The notes beneath the pieces are model-generated. The model was not told the DNA's origin and searched no databases. It saw only the letters and a list, made by a program, of their open reading frames with translations. This document shows positions 57,929 through 64,000 of a DNA stretch of 64,000 nucleotides, piece after piece. This DNA comes from Lucinisca nassula (taxonomy: Eukaryota > Mollusca > Bivalvia > Lucinida > Lucinidae). The DNA lies in contig OY757016.1 in the NCBI GenBank assembly GCA_963580285.1, positions 45,957,124 to 46,021,123 on the forward strand, given 5' to 3'. Position 1 is the stretch's first letter, and the number at the start of each line of letters is the position of its first letter. The translations under genes and the position numbers were made by a program.

Positions 57929-58255
57929 CGGCCCCGATAGCTCAGTTGGTAGAGTGTCCGCTCCGGGAAACGGGAGGTCACGGGTTCGATCCCGGGCCGC
58001 GACATACCAAAGTCCTTAAGAATGATACTAGCTGCTCCTCGCTTGGCACTCAGATTTACGGGGTAGAGCTAGGACTGGTCGACCCAGTGTCAGGATAATG
58101 TGACTGGGTGTGGTACCATTTAATGTGTCTGGGACATGATACTTCAGTGAGGCAGCACTATAAATGTGAGCATTGAGCTTCCTGTCGCAACCAAACACCG
58201 TCGTGATATGACTGAAAAATTGTTGAAAGCGACGTTAAACCGGAATTCACACACT
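57929..58255 (+). mobile_element. tRNA-derived SINE in right arm, copy 5
   Basis: Full length, 327 bp, only 821 bp after copy 4, so the spacing of the block is shorter here. The tail reads gttgaaagcgacgttaaacc, like the left-arm copies and the 26,208 element rather than right-arm copies 1-3. Confidence 0.92.
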
Positions 58256-59511
58256 CAATCCTTTTGCACGCACATCCATATTTTTCATTATTTTATTTTG
58301 CATTTCATTATGTCCACTAATTTCACGCATGTCCACTTTTTCAAGGATTATTGCCTTATCTGTTTCCCTTTCACGTCACGCACATATTCTGCTTTCACGG
58401 GCTGGTAGCTTTAAAACACTTTTTCACGCGCATCTTTTTCATTCCTTTTCTTTGTATTTCTTTATGTCCACTTTTTTCACGGGTGTCCACTTTTTTCATG
58501 GATAGTTGCCTTATCTATTTTTCTTTCACGGCAGTGTTCATTTCCTTCGTGATTATCCTTATCACGCACATCTTCTTTCACGGACAGGTACCTTCTCAAC
58601 CCTTTACACGCACATCTTTTTTCATTCCTTTTCTTTGTATTTCTTTATGTCCACCTTTTTCACGCATGTCCACTTTTTTCACAGATTGTTGCCTTATATA
58701 TTTTTCTTTCACGTCACTGTACATTTTTCTTCGTGATTATCCTTATCACGCACAGCTTCTTCTTTCACGGGCTGGTACATTTTCAACCCTTTTCACACAC
58801 ATATTCTTTTTTCATTCCTTTTCTTTATATTTCTTTATGACCACTTTTTTCACGCCTGTCCACTTTTGTCACGGATTGGTGCCTTATATATTATTCTTTC
58901 ACGTCAGTCTACATTTTTCTTCGGGATTATTCTTTTCATGCGCATCTTCTTCTTTCTCGGACAGGTACCTTTTCAACCTTTTTCACGCACATAAAATTTT
59001 TTTCATTCCGTTATTTTGCATTTCTTTATGTGAACTTTTTTCACGCATCTCCACTTTTTTCACGTTTTGTTGCTTTACCTATTTTTCTTTCACGTCAGTC
59101 TACATTTTTCTTCGGGATTATCCTTTTCACGCGCATCTTCTTCTTTCTCGGACTGGTAAATTTTTAACCCTTTTCACGCACATCAATCTTTTTCATTCCT
59201 TTATTTTGAATTTCTTTATGTCCACCTTTTTCACGCATGTCCACTTTTTTCACGCATTGTTGCCTTATCTGTTTTTCTCTCACGTCAGTGAACATTTTTC
59301 TTCGTAATTATCCTTTTCACGCACTTCTTCTGCTTTCACGTACTGGTACCATTTCAACCCTTTTCACGCACATCTTCTTTTTTCATTCCTTTCTTTGTAG
59401 TTCTTTATGTCCACTTGTTTTCACGGATGTCCACTTTTTTCTAGGATTGTTGTCTTATCTATGTGTCTTTCACGTAAGTGTACATTTTTGTTCGTGATTA
59501 TCCTTATCACG

Positions 59512-59604
59512 TATGTGAGCATTGAGCTTCCTGTCGCAACCAAACACCGTCGTGATATGACTGAAAAATTGTTGAAAGCGACGTTAAACCCGAATTCACA
59601 CACT
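59512..59604 (+). mobile_element. 5'-truncated SINE fragment
   Basis: Only the last ~93 bp of the SINE remain (gtgagcattgagcttcctgt to the CA tail). The tRNA-like head and body are missing and the left junction is directly with satellite (ccttatcac), without the ccttttcac flank, so this is a deletion or recombination product rather than a fresh insertion. Confidence 0.85.
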
Positions 59605-62319
59605 CAACGCTTTTGCACGCACATCCATCTTTTTCGTTCTTTTATTTTGCATTTCATTATGTCCACTTATTTCACGCATGTCCCCTTTTTTCAAGGAGTG
59701 TTGCCTTATCTGTTTCCCTTTCACGTCAGAGTACAGTTTTCTTCGTGAGTGTCCTTTTCTCGCACATCTTCTGTTTCACGGACTGGAACCTTTTCAACCC
59801 TTTTCACGCACATCTTTTTCAATTCCTTTCCTTTGTATTTCTTTATGTCCACTTTTTCACAAATGTCCACTTGTTCACAGATTGTTGCCTTATCTATTTT
59901 TTTCACGTCAGTGTACATTTTTCTTCGTGATTATCCTTATCACGCACATCTTCTTTCACGACCAGGTACCTTTTCAACCCTTTTCACGCGCATCTTTTTT
60001 CATTCCTTTTCTTTGTATTTCTTTATGTCTACGTTTTTCACGCCTGTCCACTTTTTTTTTACGGATTGGTGCCTTATCTATTTTCTTTCACGTCAGTGTA
60101 CATTTTTTTTTCGTGATTATCCTTTTCACGCGCATCTTCTTCTTTCTCGGACAGGTACCTTTTCAACCCTTTTTCACGCACATCCATTATTTTTCATTCC
60201 TTCATTTTGCATTTCTTGATGTCCATTTTTCACGGATGTTCACTTTATTCACGGATTGTTACTATATCTGTTTTTCTTTCACGTCAGTGTACATTTATCT
60301 TCGGGATTATCCTTTTCACGCACATCTTCTTCTTTCTCGGACTAGTACCTTTTTAACACTTTTCACGCACATCCATCTATTTCCTTCCTATATTTTGCAT
60401 TTCTTTATGTCCACTTTTTTCACGTATGTCCACTTTTTTCACGGATTGTTGCCTTATCTGATTTTCATTCTCGTCAGTGTACATTTTTCTTCTTGATAAT
60501 CCTTTTCACTCACATCTTCTGCTTTCCAGGACTGGTACCTTTACAACCCTTTTCACCCACATCTTTTTTTCATTCCTTTTCTTTGTATTTCTTTATGTCC
60601 ACTTTTTTCACGGAGGTCCACTTTTTTCACGGATGTCCACTTTTTTCACGGATAGTTGCCTTATCTATTTTCTTTCACGTCAGTGTACATTTATCTTCGT
60701 GATTATCCTTATCACGCACATCTTCTTTCACGGACAGGTACCTTCTCAACCCTTTACACGCACATCTTCGTTTTTCATTCCTTTTCTTTGTATTTCTTTA
60801 TGTCCACTTTTTTCACGCATGTCCAATTTTTCATGGATTGTTGCCTTACCTTTTTTTCTTTCACGTCAGTGTACATTTTTCTTCTTGATTATCCTTTTCA
60901 CGTACAACTTCTTCTTTCACGGGCTGGGACATTTTCAACTCTTTTTACGCACATCTTCTTTTTTTCATTCATTTTCTTTATATTTCTTTATGACTACTTT
61001 TTCACGCCTGTCCACTTTTGTCATGGATTGGTGCCTTATCTATTATTCTTTCACGCCAGTCTACATCTTTCTTCGGGATTATTCTTTTCACGCGCATCTT
61101 CTTCTTTCTCGGACAGGCACCTTTTCAATCCTTTTCACGCACATCCATCTTTTTCATTCCATTATTTTGCATTTTTATGCCCATTTTTTTCACGCATCTC
61201 CACTATTTTCACGGAATGTTGCCTTATCTGTTTTTCTTTTACATCATTGTACATTTTTCTTCGTGATCATCCTTTTCACGCACATCTTCTGCTTTCACAG
61301 ACTGGTACCTTTTCGACCCTTTTCACGCGCATCTTCTTTTTTCATTCCTTTCCTTTGTATTTCTTAATTTGACATTTCTCCCCCATGTCCACTTTTTTCA
61401 CGGATTTGTGCCTAATCAATTTTTCTTTCACGTCAGTGTACATTTTTCTTCGTGATTATCCTTTTCGCGCACATCTTCTTCTTTCACGGACTGGTACTTT
61501 TTCAATCCTTTTCACGCACATCTTCTTGTTTTATTCCTTTTCTTAGAATTTCTTTATGCCCATTTTTCACGCATGTCCGCTTTTTTCACGGATTGTTGCC
61601 TTAGCTATTTGTCTTTCACGTCAGTGTACATTTATCTTCGTGACTATCCTTTTCACGTACTTCTTCTTCTTCCACGGACTGGTACCTTTTCAACCCTTTG
61701 AACGCACATCTTCTTTTTTCATTCCTTTTCTTTGTATTTCTTTATGTCTACTTTTTTCACGCCTGTCAACCCCTTTTCACGGATTGGTGGCTTATCTATT
61801 TTTCTTGCATACCAGTCTACCTTCTTCTTTCTCGCAATGGTATCTTTTCAACCCTATTCACGCACATCCATCTTTTTCATTCCTTTATTTTGTATTGTTT
61901 ATGACCACTTTTTTCACGAATGTCCACTTTTTCACGGATTGTTGCCTTATCTATTTTTCTTTCACGTCAGTGTACATTTTTCTTCGTGCTTATCCTTTTC
62001 ACGCACATCTTCTGCTTTCACAGTCTGATACATTATCAAATCAACCCTGATCACACAGATCTTTTTTCATTCTGTTCCTTTGTATTTCTTTATGTCCACA
62101 TTTTTCACGAATGTCCACTTTTTTCACGGATTATTGCCTTATCTATTGTTTCTTTCACGTCAGTGTACATTTTTCTTCTTGATTTTCCTTATCACGCACA
62201 TCTTCTTCTTTCACGGACAGGTGCCTTTTCCACGCTTTTCACGCACATCTTTTTTCATTCATTTTCTTTGTATTTCTTTATGTCCACTTTTTTCACGCAT
62301 GTCCACTTTTTTCACGGAT

Positions 62320-63630
62320 TGTTGCCTTACCTATTTTTCTTTCACGTCAGTGTACATTAATCTTCGTGATTATCCTTTTCACGCACAGCTTCTTCTTCCA
62401 TGGACTGGTACCTTTTCAACCCTTTTTACTCACATCTCCGTCTTTCTCGGACTGGTACCTTTTCAACCCTATTCACGCACATCCATTCTTTTTTCATTCC
62501 TTTATTTTGTATTTCTTTAAGTCCACTTGTTTCACGGATGTCCACTTTTACACGAATAGGTGCCTTATCTATTTTTCTTTCAAGTCAGTGTACATTTTTA
62601 TTCGTGATTATCCTTTTCACGTACATCTTCTGCTTTCGCGGACTGGCACCTTTTCAACATTTTTCACGCACATCTTTTTTCATTCCTTTCTTTTGTATTT
62701 TTTATGTCCACTTTTTTTCACAGATGTCCACTTTTTTCACGGAGTGTTGCCTTATCTATTTTTCTTTTACGTCAGTGTACATTTTTCTTCGTTGTTATCC
62801 TTACCATGTACATCTTCTTTCACGGATAGATACCCTTTCAACCCATTTCACGCACATCTTTATTTTCATTCGTTTTCTTTGTATTTCTTTATGTCCACTT
62901 TTTTCATGCATGTCCTCTTTTTTCACGGATTGTTGCCTTATCTGTTTTCTTTCACGTCAGTGTACATTTATCTTCGGGATTATCCTTTTCACGCACATCT
63001 TCTTCTTTCACGGACTGGTACCTTTTCAACCCTTTTCATGCACATCTTCTTTTTTCTCCCATTTTCTTTGTATTTTTTATGTCCACTGTTTTCACTCCTG
63101 TCCACTTTTTTCATGGATTGTAGCCTTTATGTTATCTGTTTCTTTCACGTCAGTGTACAATTTTTTGCGAGATTATCCTTTTCACGCACATCTTCTGCTT
63201 TCACGGACTGGTACCTTTTCAACCATTTTCACGCACATCGTTTTTCATTCCTTTCCTTTTTGTTTCTTTATGTCCATATTTTTTACGGATGTCCACTTTT
63301 TTAACGGGTTGTACATATCTATTTTTCTTTCACGTTAGTGTACTTTTATCTTCGTGATTATCCTTATCACGCACATCTTCTTTCACGGGCAGGTACCTTT
63401 TCAACACTTTTCACGCACATCTTTTTTCATTCCTTTACTTTGTATTTCTTTATGTCCACTTTGTTCACGCATGTCCACTTTTTCACGGATTGTTGCCTTA
63501 TCAATTTTTTCTTTTATGTCAGTGTATATTTTTCTTCGTGATTATCCTTTTCACGCACATCTTCGTTTTTCATTCCTTTCCTTTGTATTTCTTTATGTCC
63601 ACTTTTTTTTTCACTGATGTCCACTTTTTT
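62320..63630 (-). repeat. Dispersed block of right arm, copy 2 of a ~7.89-kb-offset pair
   Basis: Second copy of the block at about 54,430-55,740, with the same order of variant monomers. No SINE lies inside either copy. Confidence 0.78.
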
Positions 63631-64000
63631 CACCGATTGGTGCCTTATCTATTTTTCTTTATCGTCAAACTACATTATTGTTCGGGATTATCCTTTTCAT
63701 GCGCATCTTCATCTTTCTCGGACTGTTACCGTTTCAACCCTTTTCACGCACATCCATCTTTTTTCATTCCTTTATTTTGCATTTCTTTATGTCCACTTTT
63801 TCACGGATGTCCACTTTTTTACGGATTGGTGCCTTATCTATTTTTCTTTCACATCAGTGTACATTTATCTTCGGGATTATCCTTTTCACGCACATCTTCT
63901 TCTTTCACGGACTGGTACCTTTTCAACCCTTTTCACGCACATCTTCTTTTTTCATTCCTTTTCTTTGTAATTCTTTATGTCCACTTTTTTCACGCATGTG

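Larger units (their letters stand above)
47609..64000 (-). repeat. Right satellite arm, same monomer as left arm, inverted
   Basis: The unit is the reverse complement of the left arm: caacccttttcacgcacatc, ttcattccttttctttgtat, tccacttttttcacggattg, cttcgtgattatcc, ctttctcggactggtacc. Monomer length is again about 185-190 bp. The + strand is now pyrimidine-rich, which creates long rightward ORFs. The array continues past the window end. Individual units share variants with left-arm units, including the two alternatives for the ctttcacggac/ctttctcggac block and for the cttcgtgatt/cttcgggatt block. Confidence 0.95.

Noticed and set aside
47609..64000. Matching rightward ORFs in the right arm
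   Set aside because: Same artefact on the inverted satellite; they begin in the satellite or at its edge and change frame with each indel between monomers.
87..64000. Centromeric CENP-B box or telomeric repeat in the satellite
   Set aside because: The cttcg...attatcc block lacks the CGGG part of the CENP-B box, and no short telomere-type repeat was found.

Overview
The window looks like metazoan nuclear DNA, most likely from a mollusc (probably a bivalve). It holds one decayed Polinton/Maverick element (a virus-like DNA transposon) sitting between two very large satellite arrays that run in opposite orientations. The host guess rests on three things: tRNA-derived SINEs whose 3' part (ending in ...gcgacgttaaacccgaattc plus a CA-rich tail) resembles molluscan SINEs; a Polinton gene set with coding density and codon use unlike bacteria; and long strand-asymmetric satellite DNA. 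Family assignments are from recognition only; no database search was possible.

Layout. Positions 1-86 are a short non-satellite flank. Positions 87-31,932 are the left satellite arm, made of roughly 185-190 bp monomers whose + strand is purine-rich (repeated cgtgaaa subunits). Positions 31,933-47,608 are a gene island. Positions 47,609-64,000 are the right satellite arm, the same monomer in reverse complement, running off the window edge. The arms contain several higher-order duplications and full-length ~327 bp SINEs, most of them at one identical position of the satellite unit in both arms. The very long ORFs of the arms are artefacts of the pyrimidine-rich strand, which is poor in stop codons.

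The island carries the expected Polinton modules. The morphogenesis genes are a packaging ATPase, a double jelly-roll major capsid protein, a penton-like minor capsid protein and a series of small membrane proteins. The replication and integration genes are an rve-type integrase and a type-B DNA polymerase whose reading frame continues into a superfamily 1 helicase and then an HNH-type zinc-binding domain. A small Cys-rich protein lies upstream of the polymerase. No adenain-like cysteine protease was found. A GC-rich broken gene of unknown function closes the right side.

Most large genes are broken: single frameshifts (capsid), premature stops (integrase, polymerase, a Trp-rich protein), a degenerate P-loop (ATPase), an internal deletion in the integrase catalytic core, and an altered motif C in the polymerase. 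The penton-like gene and several small membrane-protein genes remain open. Several frame breaks coincide with long homopolymers, so part of the apparent decay could be sequencing error. The most unusual feature is the architecture: a Polinton flanked by inverted satellite arms that share the same ancestral SINE insertion, which suggests giant repeat-expanded terminal inverted repeats or a palindromic duplication.
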